A DNA stretch of 64,000 nt from Brucella pseudintermedia (GCF_042697365.1 NZ_CP137604.1), one strand, 5' to 3'; shown: positions 43,265-52,579, counted from the first letter of the stretch. The notes: generated by a model from the letters alone, not told the origin. Numbers and translations: made by a program.

Positions 43265-43882
43265 ATGCGGCTGGAAGCCGAAAATCTTGCGGGCGAAAGG
43301 GGCTGCGAAACGATTTTCGCGGGCCTTTCTTTTGCGCTCGGTGACGGCGAGGCGCTGGTGGTGACCGGCCCCAACGGCTCCGGCAAGTCCACGCTTTTGC
43401 GAATCATCTGCGGCCTGCTTGCACCGCAAGCGGGGCGGGTGGAACTCACCGACGGCGGCGTGGCCGTGCCGGTGCGCGCCGCCTGCCATTATCTCGGCCA
43501 CCAGAATGCGATGAAGCCCGCGCTCAGCGTGCGCGAAAACCTGTCCTTCTGGCAGAATTTCAACGGTGCTGCGCAGATGGAGATCGATGAAGCGCTGGAG
43601 GCGGTGGACCTTCCCGGCGTGGAGCATCTGCCGTTCGGCTATCTGTCGACGGGGCAGAAGCGCCGTGCTTCCATCGCCAGGCTTCTGGTCAGCCACCGCC
43701 CGCTCTGGATCGTCGACGAGCCGACCGCCGGTCTCGACAAGGCGTCGGAAAACCGCTTTGCGGAAATCATGCGCACACATATGCGCGAGGGCGGCATGAT
43801 CGTCGCCGCAACGCATATTCCGCTGGGACTGGAATCCGTATCCTCGCTCGACATGGCCACCTATTCGCTTGAGGTCGCCTGA
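43265..43882 (+). CDS. ccmA: Haem exporter ATP-binding protein CcmA
   Basis: 205 residues from the ATG at 43265 (AGAGGGTATAAA upstream); the longer frame has no homologous content. Walker A GPNGSGKST, signature LSTGQKRRASIARL (Thr in place of the usual Gly), Walker B WIVDEPTAGLD. CcmA with CcmB and CcmC drives haem release to CcmE in the periplasm. Ends TGATG with ccmB. Confidence 0.95.
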   Translation: MRLEAENLAGERGCETIFAGLSFALGDGEALVVTGPNGSGKSTLLRIICGLLAPQAGRVELTDGGVAVPVRAACHYLGHQNAMKPALSVRENLSFWQNFNGAAQMEIDEALEAVDLPGVEHLPFGYLSTGQKRRASIARLLVSHRPLWIVDEPTAGLDKASENRFAEIMRTHMREGGMIVAATHIPLGLESVSSLDMATYSLEVA

Positions 43883-44547
43883 TGATAGCGCTTTTCCTCA
43901 GAGACTTGCGCCTCAGTTTCCGCGCCGGTGGCGGCGCGCTGATCGGCATATTGTTCTTCCTCGCGGTCATTGCCGTCATGCCCTTCGGCGTCGGGCCCGA
44001 CCTCAACCTTCTGGCGCGCATCGGTCCCGCCATGCTGTGGATCGGCGCGCTGCTGGCAACGCTTCTGGGGCTCGACCGGCTGTTTCAGGCCGACCGCGAG
44101 GACGGTTCGCTCGACCTTTTGCTGATCGGCGCCGACAGCCACATGCTTCCCTTCACGGTTTTCGTGAAATGCGTGGCGCATTGGGTGGCAAGCGTGCTGC
44201 CTCTGGTGATCGCATCGCCGATGCTGGGCCTTTTCATGAACATGGATGCACCGGCAATCGGCGCGACATCGCTGACGCTTCTGGTGGGAACGCCGGCCAT
44301 CGCCTTTATCGGCGCGGTGGGGGCGGCGCTTGCCGTGGCGCTGCCGCGCGGCGGGCTGCTGGTGTCGGTGATCGTTCTGCCGCTCACCATTCCGGTGCTC
44401 ATTTTCGGTGTATCAGCTTCGCACGGAGCGACGGTAGACAATGCGCCTTTTCTTGCGCCATTCCTCATTCTTGCTGCACTCACCCTGTTCTTTGCCGTCC
44501 TCGGGCCGCTCGCTGCAAGCGCGGCGCTCAAAAGTTCGACCGATTGA
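43882..44547 (+). CDS. ccmB: Haem exporter membrane protein CcmB
   Basis: 221 residues, six membrane helices. Front MIALFLRDLRLSFRAGGGAL and the block DREDGSLDLLLIGADSHML are typical of CcmB. Its ATG shares one base with the ccmA stop. It forms the membrane part of the CcmABCD haem-handling ABC complex. Confidence 0.94.
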   Translation: MIALFLRDLRLSFRAGGGALIGILFFLAVIAVMPFGVGPDLNLLARIGPAMLWIGALLATLLGLDRLFQADREDGSLDLLLIGADSHMLPFTVFVKCVAHWVASVLPLVIASPMLGLFMNMDAPAIGATSLTLLVGTPAIAFIGAVGAALAVALPRGGLLVSVIVLPLTIPVLIFGVSASHGATVDNAPFLAPFLILAALTLFFAVLGPLAASAALKSSTD

Positions 44548-44601
44548 CGCAGTTGATTGCGGTCAATTGAACGGCACAGGGGGGACAGGTAAATAGAGGC
44601 C

Positions 44602-45399
44602 ATGGAAAAAGACATGACCAAAGACGCGGTTAAAACCACGAGCTGGCTCGATCTGGCCAACCCCACGCGGTTCCTTGCCTTTGCGGGCAAGGTGCTGCCA
44701 TGGCTGGCCGGGCTTTCGGCGCTGCTATTGGCCGTTGGGCTCTATATGGTTTTCTTCCTTTCGCCGGAGGATTACCAGCAGGGCATGACGGTCCGCATCA
44801 TGTATATCCATGTGCCTTTCGCATGGCTTTCCATGATGTGCTACTCGATCATGGCGGTTTCGGCGCTGGGCACGCTGGTCTGGCGGCATCCGCTGGCCGA
44901 TGTGTCGATCCGCGCCGCCGCGCCGCTCGGCGCCGTCTTCACCGCGCTTGCGCTGGCCACCGGCTCGCTCTGGGGCAAGCCGATGTGGGGCACATGGTGG
45001 GTGTGGGATGCGCGGCTGACCTCGGTTTTCGTGCTGTTCCTGATGTATCTCGGCATTATCGCGCTGTCGCGCGCCATGGACGATCCGGCAAAGAGCGCCA
45101 AGCCGGTGGCCGTGCTCACGCTGGTCGGCTTCATCAACATCCCGATCATCAAATTTTCGGTCGACTGGTGGAACACGCTGCACCAGCCAGCTTCGGTGTT
45201 CCGCATGGACGGCCCGACCATCGATGCATCCATGCTGCGCCCGCTTTTCGTGATGGCCATCGGCTTCTCGCTTCTGTTCTTCACGCTGCACATGATGGCC
45301 ATGCGCAATGAAATCTGGCGTCGCCGCGTGGCGTCGATGAAGAAACTTGCGGCCCGCAATGCAGATCGCAATCTCAAGGCACAGAAAGGCGCAGCATGA
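44602..45399 (+). CDS. ccmC: Haem transporter CcmC
   Basis: 265 residues, six helices. The tryptophan-rich haem-binding loop GKPMWGTWWVWDARLTS sits between two conserved histidines (YIHVPFAW and WWNTLHQPAS). CcmC loads haem onto CcmE. The 54-base gap from ccmB has no terminator. Stop overlaps ccmD (ATGA). Confidence 0.95.
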   Translation: MEKDMTKDAVKTTSWLDLANPTRFLAFAGKVLPWLAGLSALLLAVGLYMVFFLSPEDYQQGMTVRIMYIHVPFAWLSMMCYSIMAVSALGTLVWRHPLADVSIRAAAPLGAVFTALALATGSLWGKPMWGTWWVWDARLTSVFVLFLMYLGIIALSRAMDDPAKSAKPVAVLTLVGFINIPIIKFSVDWWNTLHQPASVFRMDGPTIDASMLRPLFVMAIGFSLLFFTLHMMAMRNEIWRRRVASMKKLAARNADRNLKAQKGAA

Positions 45400-45566
45400 A
45401 CCATCTTGGCTTCGTTCTCGCCTCCTATGGCATCACGCTTGCCGCGCTTGCCGTCACCATCGGCTGGATATTGCTCGATCAGCGCATCCAGAAAAACGAA
45501 TTGAAGCGGCTTGAAGCGCAGGGCGTGCGCCGCCGTTCCGCAAAATCCCCCGGTAAGGCACAATGA
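45396..45566 (+). CDS. ccmD: Haem exporter protein CcmD
   Basis: 56 residues, easily missed because of its length. MNHLGFVLASYGITLAALAV starts one membrane helix (about 6-28), followed by a basic cytoplasmic tail (DQRIQKNELKRLEAQGVRRRS), exactly the CcmD plan. Start overlaps the ccmC stop, end overlaps the ccmG start, both by ATGA. CcmD stabilises CcmABC with CcmE. Confidence 0.93.
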   Translation: MNHLGFVLASYGITLAALAVTIGWILLDQRIQKNELKRLEAQGVRRRSAKSPGKAQ

Positions 45567-46159
45567 GTGATACGACCGAAAAACCCGCCGCGCCGAAAAA
45601 GCGTGCCACATGGGTTGCCCTGCTGCCGCTGGCGATTTTCGTCGGGCTGGCGGCGGTGTTCGCGGTGCAGCTTCTGTCGGGCAAGGACAATACGACGATA
45701 CCGTCCGCGCTGATCGGCAAGCAGGCTCCGCAGACGAACCTGCCGCCTGTCGAAGGTCTGGTGCGCGATGGCGTGCCTGTTCCGGGCCTCAACAGCGAAG
45801 ATTTTAAGGGCAAGCTGACGCTGGTGAATGTCTGGGGATCATGGTGCGTCCCCTGCCGTCAGGAACACCCGTTGTTGATGGAAATCGCCAAGGACGCGCG
45901 CATCCGCGTGGTTGGCCTCAATTACAAGGACCAGCCGGAAAATGCGCGCCGCTTCCTCGGCGACCTCGGCAATCCCTTTGCCGCCGTCGGCGCCGACCGC
46001 GCCGGACGCTCAGCCATCGAATGGGGCGTCTACGGCGTGCCCGAAACCTTCCTCGTTGATGAGACAGGCAAAATCGTCTACAAACATGTCGGGCCGTTTA
46101 CGCCGGAGTCAGTGAAGAACGATCTGATGCCTGCGGTGGAGAAGGTGCTTCGGAAATAG
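45563..46159 (+). CDS. ccmG: Thiol:disulfide interchange protein CcmG/DsbE (CycY)
   Basis: 198 residues. One N-terminal membrane helix (about 17-38) anchors a periplasmic thioredoxin fold with WCVPC (Cys95/Cys98) after VNVWGS and the YGVPETFLVD cis-proline loop. It reduces apocytochrome c so that haem can attach. Last gene of ccmABCDG; ccmE, F and H are not in this window. Confidence 0.95.
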   Translation: MSDTTEKPAAPKKRATWVALLPLAIFVGLAAVFAVQLLSGKDNTTIPSALIGKQAPQTNLPPVEGLVRDGVPVPGLNSEDFKGKLTLVNVWGSWCVPCRQEHPLLMEIAKDARIRVVGLNYKDQPENARRFLGDLGNPFAAVGADRAGRSAIEWGVYGVPETFLVDETGKIVYKHVGPFTPESVKNDLMPAVEKVLRK

Positions 46160-46224
46160 TATTGGAGATATTATTCTTGGATTGATGATCTGAGGTCCTG
46201 TTGTAGCTTTTCTAGAGCATGTCT

Positions 46225-46318
46225 CCCAAAAGCGGGAACCGGTTTTTGGGGTAAAGACGTGCCTGAAAACAAATAGATAGAGCATTTCGAATGATTCAGG
46301 AAAAACAGGAAATGCTCT
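46225..46318. repeat. Composite dispersed palindrome (RIME-like), copy B
   Basis: First hairpin CCCAAAA ... TTTTTGGG (46225-46250) around GCGGGAACCGG, second hairpin AGAGCATTTC ... GAAATGCTCT (46279-46288 with 46309-46318). Same two-part layout as 16708-16799. It lies just before the AT-rich gene at 46400; 46319-46399 is A/T-rich promoter-like sequence. Confidence 0.7.
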
Positions 46319-46399
46319 AAGTATCCTGTCTCTTATTACAGTTTAATAATTGTAAAATTAGCATAATATTTTTTTATTAACTTAAATTTTGGGGATAGA

Positions 46400-47212
46400 A
46401 TGGAATTTTCAACTAAAAGTATATTGTTTTTGTTCTTTTTTGCTTTGGCTGGCATGTCTTATGGTGAGGCAAAAGAGGGTGGTTATTTCCCGCCAAACAA
46501 CCATGGAAATTATATTAATATTAGTTATGACGCAAATGTAATGCCGGATGACAACAACGGCGGCGTGATTAATATTTATAGTTCTTTTACTTTTAATAAA
46601 ATTAAAGAGTCTCCTCGTGGTACGAAGTTTGTCGCTACGCAGTTTGATTTGCTAAAATTACTGGGCGGCGATGTCGGGGTTATGTACATAGGAGTTAACC
46701 CGACTCAGCTTTCGCAAGGATATCCTGGGCAAGCGCATTTTTCATACTTTGGGAAAGATGGAGTTGGAAAAAGCGATACTTGTAGCAAAGGTGCGGACGC
46801 GGAAGAGGGTGTTACTTGCGCAATAGATCTTCCTACGCATGAAGGCTATACATACAAGCTAAATGCAAAGATTATAAGCGGAGGTCAGTATCATATTGTT
46901 GTTGCAGGTACGGTTGAAGTGTCTGATGGAGACGGAAAAATTATCGATAATAAAGAAATCGGAACAATAGAGGTTGCTCAAGGGGCTGCGTATTTTAAGA
47001 ACATGATTTCATGGGTGGAAGGAACAGATGATCCGTGTGATCAAGTTTCTACTACAGATATCACGTTTTATCCACTTCACGTAGTGGGTGTTTACGAGGC
47101 CAAAAAGTATGATCTTCCATTTGGTGATCCCGTTGACAATGCATGCGGGGTAAGAACCTGGCCAGCGCCTGATGGTATTGGAACAACTATGGAATATCCT
47201 GCGAGCCAATAA
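46400..47212 (+). CDS. AT-rich orphan gene for a secreted protein, DUF3472-like at best
   Basis: 270 residues. Signal peptide about 1-22 (LFLFFFALAGMSYGEA). The mature protein is beta-rich with paired cysteines (SDTCSKGADAEEGVTCAID; DDPCDQ, DNACGV). The GADAEEGVTC followed by HEGYTYKL resembles the centre of DUF3472-type carbohydrate-associated proteins, a weak match. Base and codon use differ sharply from all neighbours (many ATT, TAT, AAA codons), which suggests horizontal acquisition. Flanked by a dispersed palindrome and a perfect terminator palindrome. Confidence 0.8.
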   Translation: MEFSTKSILFLFFFALAGMSYGEAKEGGYFPPNNHGNYINISYDANVMPDDNNGGVINIYSSFTFNKIKESPRGTKFVATQFDLLKLLGGDVGVMYIGVNPTQLSQGYPGQAHFSYFGKDGVGKSDTCSKGADAEEGVTCAIDLPTHEGYTYKLNAKIISGGQYHIVVAGTVEVSDGDGKIIDNKEIGTIEVAQGAAYFKNMISWVEGTDDPCDQVSTTDITFYPLHVVGVYEAKKYDLPFGDPVDNACGVRTWPAPDGIGTTMEYPASQ

Positions 47213-47220
47213 CATATCTG

Positions 47221-47244
47221 AAAAAGGGCCTTAAGGCCCTTTTT
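47221..47244. terminator. Bidirectional terminator palindrome
   Basis: 24-base perfect palindrome AAAAAGGGCCTT/AAGGCCCTTTTT between the orphan gene (plus) and ilvD (minus), with U-tracts on both strands. Confidence 0.92.
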
Positions 47245-47258
47245 TCTCATTCAAACTA

Positions 47259-49094
47259 TCAATCCGGCAGTTTCCGGACCGCGCCCTTGGCGGCACTGGT
47301 TGCCATGGAGGCATAAGCCTTCAGCGCGGTGGAAACCTTGCGCTTGCGTTCCTCTGCTGGCTTCCAGCCTGCTGCATCCTGCTCGGCGCGGCGCTGGCTA
47401 AGCGTCGCATCGTCCACAGCCAGATGAATCTTGCGGTTCGGAATGTCGATATCGATGATATCGCCTTCGCGTACCAGACCGATCGTGCCGCCTTCGGCTG
47501 CTTCCGGCGAGACGTGGCCGATCGAAAGGCCCGATGAGCCGCCCGAGAAACGCCCGTCAGTGACAAGCGCGCAAGCCTTGCCCAGCCCCTTCGATTTCAG
47601 ATAGCTGGTCGGGTAGAGCATTTCCTGCATGCCGGGGCCGCCGCGCGGGCCTTCATAGCGGATCAGCACGATGTCGCCCGGCTTGATCTTGCCGTTCAGA
47701 ATGCCGAGCACAGCCGAATCCTGGCTTTCGAAGATGCGGGCAGGGCCGGAGAATTTCAGGATGGAATCATCCACGCCTGCCGTCTTCACGATGCAGCCGT
47801 CTTCGGCCAGATTGCCGTAAAGCACGGCCAGACCGCCGTCCTGACTGAAGGCATGTTCCTTGGAGCGGATGACGCCCTTCTCGCGGTCGGTATCGACATG
47901 ATCGAAACGGCGTTCCTGAGAAAAGGCAACCTGTGTAGGGATGCCGCCGGGTGCCGCCGAATAGAACTTGTGCACCATTTCGCTGTTGGTGCGCGTCACG
48001 TCCCAATGATCGAGTGCCTTGCCCAGCGTTTCGCTGTGCACGGTCGGAACGTCGGTGGTCAGCAGGCCCGCGTGATCGAGCTGGCCGAGAATGCCCATGA
48101 TGCCGCCCGCATGGTGCACGTCTTCCATATGCACATTGGCGACGGCAGGGGCGACCTTGCACAGCACCGGCACGCGGCGCGACAGGCGGTCGATATCGGC
48201 CATGGTGAAGTCGATTTCCGCTTCCTGCGCGGCGGCAAGCAGATGCAGGACCGTATTGGTCGAGCCGCCCATGGCAATATCGAGCGTCATGGCGTTTTCA
48301 AAAGCCGGGAAGCTCGCAATCGAGCGCGGCAGCACGCTTTCGTCGTTCTGCTCGTAATAGCGGCGAGCCAGATCGACAACCAGATGGCCGGCTTCCACAA
48401 AGAGGCGCTTGCGGTCGGCATGGGTGGCGAGCGTCGAACCGTTGCCCGGCAGCGACAGGCCGAGCGCTTCGGTGAGGCAATTCATCGAATTGGCAGTGAA
48501 CATACCCGAGCACGAACCGCAGGTCGGGCAGGCGGAGCGCTCGATGGCCTTGACCTGATCGTCGGTGTAATGATCGTCGGCCGCGGCAACCATCGCATCG
48601 ACGAGGTCGAGCTTCTTGACCTGATCGTCCCAGACGACCTTGCCTGCTTCCATCGGTCCGCCCGAAACGAACACGACCGGGATATTGAGGCGAAGTGCCG
48701 CCATCAGCATGCCTGGCGTGATCTTGTCGCAATTGGAAATGCAGACCATCGCATCGGCGCAGTGCGCATTGACCATATATTCGACCGAGTCGGCGATGAG
48801 TTCGCGGGAGGGGAGCGAATAGAGCATGCCGTCATGGCCCATGGCGATGCCGTCATCGACCGCGATGGTGTTGAATTCCTTCGCCACGCCGCCAGCGCTT
48901 TCGATTTCGCGTGCGACGAGTTGGCCGAGATCCTTCAGGTGCACGTGGCCGGGCACGAATTGCGTGAACGAGTTCACCACGGCAATAATCGGCTTGCCGA
49001 AATCCTCATCCTTCATGCCGGTGGCGCGCCATAGGCCGCGCGCGCCGGCCATGTTGCGACCGTGGGTGGTTGTACGCGAACGATAAGGAGGCAT
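47259..49094 (-). CDS. ilvD: Dihydroxy-acid dehydratase
   Basis: 611 residues from the ATG at 49094 (AAAAGGTTTGAAA upstream); a TTG two codons earlier is in frame. Fe-S cysteines are visible in SNCDKITPGM and CPTCGSCSGMFTANSMN; substrate blocks GGSTNTVLHLLA and DGRFSGGSSGLSIGH are present. It dehydrates dihydroxy acids in isoleucine and valine synthesis. Monocistronic; 49095-49326 is promoter region with no other feature. Confidence 0.97.
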   Translation of the reverse strand: MPPYRSRTTTHGRNMAGARGLWRATGMKDEDFGKPIIAVVNSFTQFVPGHVHLKDLGQLVAREIESAGGVAKEFNTIAVDDGIAMGHDGMLYSLPSRELIADSVEYMVNAHCADAMVCISNCDKITPGMLMAALRLNIPVVFVSGGPMEAGKVVWDDQVKKLDLVDAMVAAADDHYTDDQVKAIERSACPTCGSCSGMFTANSMNCLTEALGLSLPGNGSTLATHADRKRLFVEAGHLVVDLARRYYEQNDESVLPRSIASFPAFENAMTLDIAMGGSTNTVLHLLAAAQEAEIDFTMADIDRLSRRVPVLCKVAPAVANVHMEDVHHAGGIMGILGQLDHAGLLTTDVPTVHSETLGKALDHWDVTRTNSEMVHKFYSAAPGGIPTQVAFSQERRFDHVDTDREKGVIRSKEHAFSQDGGLAVLYGNLAEDGCIVKTAGVDDSILKFSGPARIFESQDSAVLGILNGKIKPGDIVLIRYEGPRGGPGMQEMLYPTSYLKSKGLGKACALVTDGRFSGGSSGLSIGHVSPEAAEGGTIGLVREGDIIDIDIPNRKIHLAVDDATLSQRRAEQDAAGWKPAEERKRKVSTALKAYASMATSAAKGAVRKLPD

Positions 49095-49326
49095 TTTCAA
49101 ACCTTTTAGGAACTATTCTAATTCTAACCGCTATGACAGAACCGCCCCCGCAGAGCAAAGCGCAAATTGCCCCATATTCCCAGGGACTGGTCCATTTGCA
49201 GGCTTGCGGACAACGGAAAGGGTTCCGGCGTGCGACAGCTTTCGCAGGCACAGACAAGGCAATCTAGCACGTTATTGTTATAAGGCAAAAGATTTTACGG
49301 CAAAAACGTAAGGAAATTGCTTGGAT

Positions 49327-49773
49327 TTAAGAACGGGCGCTGGCCATTGCACTGTCCAGCAGGGCATTCGCGGTTTTCATCCGCTGTTCGGCGGCGGATC
49401 GAAATTCTTCGGGCAGGCGGTCGGGGTGATTGCTGGCGGCAAAGCTGCGGCGGCGGCGCTGCAGTTCGGCGCGTTTCAGGCCCGGCTGAAGGTCAAGCTC
49501 GCGGCGGATCGCATCCGGCGACTGGCTTTGCATGCGCGCGGCAATTGCCTGCCGTTCGTGTTCCGGATCGGGAGCCGGTTCCGGCAGGCTTCCAATGTCG
49601 AACAGGCGCTCCAGATCGTCGGGCTGGCGAGGGGATGCCGGCAGGTCCGGCAGGTCGGCGGAAAAAACAGCGGAAGCAAATCCGAATTGCGGGCCGCGCA
49701 TGCCGTCTGCGGGTGGCTGATCAGCCTCGACTTCCTTCAGTACGGTTGCGAAATCGGGAAAGGTCGGCTGCAT
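49327..49773 (-). CDS. J-domain-like protein with a C-terminal HPD
   Basis: 148 residues. The C-terminal 70 residues contain helices around NHPDRLPEEFRSAAEQRMKT, the HPD motif of J-domains with an arginine-rich helix before it (LKRAELQRRRRSFAA). The N-terminal 75 residues are acidic and Pro-rich. It could recruit DnaK to a specific client. Nine bases after the response-regulator gene, so probably one operon. Confidence 0.72.
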   Translation of the reverse strand: MQPTFPDFATVLKEVEADQPPADGMRGPQFGFASAVFSADLPDLPASPRQPDDLERLFDIGSLPEPAPDPEHERQAIAARMQSQSPDAIRRELDLQPGLKRAELQRRRRSFAASNHPDRLPEEFRSAAEQRMKTANALLDSAMASARS

Positions 49774-49782
49774 CCCGCCTCG

Positions 49783-50157
49783 TCAGACCAGATGCGAGGC
49801 AAGGGCGGAGGCCAGCGTGCGCGTCAGCACGGATGGCGGGATAGGCTTCTGGAAAACCGGTACTTCCGGGTAGCGGTCCGCCAGACGGGCGGGCAATCCG
49901 CCGCCTGTGTGGATGACCACGAAGACATCGCGGCTTTTCAGCCGGTCCAGCACCGCTTCCACATCGCCATCGGCAAGATTCACGTCCAGAATGGCGGCGT
50001 CGATTTCGTTGCGGTTGATGATGTCAATCGCTTGCCGGACAGTGCCGACTGGGCCGAGAACGGTTCCGTTCGCATCCTCGACAGTCGCGGCGACGTCGAG
50101 GGCGACGAAAACCTCGTCCTCCACCACCAACACCCGCCGATGTCCAAGATCGTTCAT
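49783..50157 (-). CDS. Single-domain response regulator
   Basis: 124 residues from the ATG at 50157 (MNDLGHRRVLVVEDE); the longer frame to 50205 has no good site. Receiver domain only: acidic pair in VEDE, phospho-acceptor Asp in AILDVNL, Thr in VIHTGG, Lys in FQKPIPP. No output domain. Such proteins act by protein contact; the downstream J-domain gene is a candidate partner. No histidine kinase is adjacent. Confidence 0.85.
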   Translation of the reverse strand: MNDLGHRRVLVVEDEVFVALDVAATVEDANGTVLGPVGTVRQAIDIINRNEIDAAILDVNLADGDVEAVLDRLKSRDVFVVIHTGGGLPARLADRYPEVPVFQKPIPPSVLTRTLASALASHLV

Positions 50158-50324
50158 CACTTGTCTCGCTGCCTCCCTTTTCGAGGTAAGCCCATCACGC
50201 AACAAATGCGCGAGCGCAAGCAGAGGTTCCTTTTCCCGGCATGATAATGCGTTAATGGTGAATCAAACCTTTACCGGTTCCTTGACAGCTTCAGGCCGCC
50301 CGCTGGCAGCTTTCAGGAGCACTG

Positions 50325-50561
50325 TCAGAAAGCGGTAAAGGTCAGCGTGGTCAGCGAACGAACGATGTGGGGAATGTCGAGGACATTCTTGGCGATGAAC
50401 TTGCCGATGTCCTGATCCTCGGCAATGTAAATCTTGGCCAGAAGGTCGAACTCGCCGCTGGTGGAATAAAGCTCGGACACGATTTCGCGCTGAAACAGCG
50501 TATCGGCAACTTCGTAGGTCTTGCCGGGCGTGCACTGCAGTTGCAGGAAAACGGGCTTCAT
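50325..50561 (-). CDS. Stand-alone RAM (Lrp/AsnC ligand-binding) domain
   Basis: 78 residues from the ATG at 50561 (CGAAAGGAAGAGAC upstream). It corresponds to the C-terminal half of Lrp/AsnC regulators (VFLQLQCTPGKTYEVADTL, GEFDLLAKIYI, VRSLTTLTF), with no DNA-binding half. Such proteins form amino-acid-sensing oligomers and may modulate full-length Lrp. 163 bases from the response-regulator gene on the same strand. Confidence 0.85.
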   Translation of the reverse strand: MKPVFLQLQCTPGKTYEVADTLFQREIVSELYSTSGEFDLLAKIYIAEDQDIGKFIAKNVLDIPHIVRSLTTLTFTAF

Positions 50562-50805
50562 GTCTCTTCCTTTCGCGACGGGGCCGCATGACGCGCATGA
50601 TAGCGCATGTGGCAGCACTGTTTGCAGGTTACAAGCACGGAGCGCCCGATGAAATCAAGAGCGAAAGCATGGCGGGAGAGGGAGACCGACCAGACAGGCC
50701 GATGTCTGCCGTTTCATAAAACGAATTGATTTACTGAATTGTATTTTTCACGAGAGGACGCAATAAGAAATCTTATTGAAACTGCAAATTGCGCATCTGG
50801 TTTAA

Positions 50806-51951
50806 ATGAAATTCGTACTTCCCGCCGTCCTTCTTTTGTTCTCACTCGCCTTTTTCACGGCGTGGCTGTCCGACCGTGGGCGCCGTTTTCTTGTATCCTG
50901 CGGAACCTGTTTCCTGCTGATCGGTCTTGCAATGCTGGTCCAACTTGGCAATTTTCCCGCCAATGACGGGCTGAACACCGTGCTTTCAGCCGCGTTCTAC
51001 GTGGGCGGCACGCTGGTTGGCGGCTACGGTATCTTGCAGCGCAGCGGCCTGCGCCTGACCCCCGCTTTCTATATTCTGAGCTTCGCACTCATCGTCGGCG
51101 GGATCTGGTATTTCTGCTACGTCCAGTCCAATCTTCTGGCCCGCGTCTACGTGCTCAATCTCGGCATGGCGACGCTGATTCTTTCTTTTGCATGGCAGGC
51201 GCGGCGTTTGTCCAAGGGCCCGCTGGTGGACAAGCTATTGCTGGCCATGCTCGTTCTGGCGGCGTTGCAACTGGTGCCGCGCACGCTTCTGACCGCGCCT
51301 TCCTTGCTTGCCGAAGTCGATGGCGGCAATTTCGCCATGACCGACTTCTGGCAATGGACGGTGTTTTCCACGGCCATCGCCGCGGTTCTGACCGGTTTCG
51401 CCTTGCTGGCGGCGGCCGGACATGACCGTATTGGCGAGCTTTCCCAAGAGCGCGACAGCGATCCCCTGACAGGGCTTCTTAACCGGCGCGGACTGGAAAT
51501 GCGCTACAGCGCCCTTTCGCAGGCGAACAAAGGCGCGTCAGGCTGGATCGCCGTCTGCGATATCGACTACTTCAAGGCGGTAAACGATGCCTACGGCCAT
51601 GCGGCAGGCGACGCGGTACTGCAAGAATTCGCAGGGATCCTGCGCAGGCTCCTTGGCGAGCACTCATTGATTGCCCGCACGGGCGGCGAGGAATTCGTGA
51701 TCTGCATTCGTGAAATGCAGACCGATAATGTTTTCCAGCTTATGGAGGGGGGGCGCCGCAATATCGAAGCGCACCATTTCCAACGACTGTCAAAGGAAAC
51801 CAGCGTCACATGCAGCATCGGCTGCGTCCGCCCGCCGGAGCAGGGAGGCGTCTGGCAAGCGGTCGACAAGGCCGATAAACTCCTCTATGCCGCCAAAAAG
51901 AACGGTCGCAACCGCATCTATGTGGAAGGGGGGGATCGGAGCGGCGCATAA
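50806..51951 (+). CDS. Membrane diguanylate cyclase (GGDEF domain)
   Basis: 381 residues. About six membrane helices (1-205), a short linker helix, then a GGDEF domain with DPLTGLLNRRG, CDIDYFKAVNDAYGH and the active loop TGGEEF. The inhibitory RxxD site is not seen before it. It makes cyclic di-GMP. Two runs of seven G occur in the 3' part (near 51750 and 51930), possible slippage sites. No ribosome site is strong. Confidence 0.9.
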   Translation: MKFVLPAVLLLFSLAFFTAWLSDRGRRFLVSCGTCFLLIGLAMLVQLGNFPANDGLNTVLSAAFYVGGTLVGGYGILQRSGLRLTPAFYILSFALIVGGIWYFCYVQSNLLARVYVLNLGMATLILSFAWQARRLSKGPLVDKLLLAMLVLAALQLVPRTLLTAPSLLAEVDGGNFAMTDFWQWTVFSTAIAAVLTGFALLAAAGHDRIGELSQERDSDPLTGLLNRRGLEMRYSALSQANKGASGWIAVCDIDYFKAVNDAYGHAAGDAVLQEFAGILRRLLGEHSLIARTGGEEFVICIREMQTDNVFQLMEGGRRNIEAHHFQRLSKETSVTCSIGCVRPPEQGGVWQAVDKADKLLYAAKKNGRNRIYVEGGDRSGA

Positions 51952-52156
51952 TAGTCCATTTTCGAGCCAAAAGAGCCGTCCCGACGATTCCGTTAAAAGC
52001 AGGAAGCGCGACAGCGCTTATTCGGGGGACGAATTTCGCCAACGGCAGCTTTGCTGTTGGCCGCCGGTAACTTTCCGGTGATAATCCAGACATGGCTGCA
52101 AATCATGCTTATTATTGCGGCCAATATTTTGCGTGCGAGGAGTTCCCGAAAGTCCG

Positions 52157-52570
52157 ATGAAATGCATGTCCGTTGTGTTGCCTGCGTCCGCTCTGGCCGG
52201 TTTCCTTTCCTTCGGTCTGGCGATCTTCCCGTCCTTCGCCATGAATGCCTCCGAGAAAGCCCAGCTTGAAAAACTCGACCCGGCGACCCGCCTTGAGCAG
52301 CGTTGTGACGTGGAAGCCATGGAGCGCATCACGCGGGAACAGGGCAAGTTTTCCGTAGACAAGGTTCTGGCCTACGCCTTTTCGGATCCGGTGACCAAGA
52401 AAAACTCCATCAAGGCTGATGGCGCGGCATTCCGCAGCCGTGAGCACTGGTACAGGCTGTCTTTCGTCTGCAAGACAGACAAGGATCACATCAATATCGT
52501 ATCCTTCCGCTATGATATTGGCGATGAAGTGCCTCAGGACCAGTGGGACCGGCACTATCTCGTCCCCTAG
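52157..52570 (+). CDS. DUF930 domain secreted protein
   Basis: 137 residues from the ATG at 52157 (GAGGAGTTCCCG upstream). Signal peptide about 1-28 (PSFAMNA). The DUF930 core starts LEKLDPATRLEQRCDVEAMERI and has two cysteines (QRCDV and SFVCKT). Function unknown; found in Rhizobiales. It converges with the MliC-like gene, 9 bases apart. Confidence 0.8.
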   Translation: MKCMSVVLPASALAGFLSFGLAIFPSFAMNASEKAQLEKLDPATRLEQRCDVEAMERITREQGKFSVDKVLAYAFSDPVTKKNSIKADGAAFRSREHWYRLSFVCKTDKDHINIVSFRYDIGDEVPQDQWDRHYLVP

Positions 52571-52579
52571 CGGGATCTC

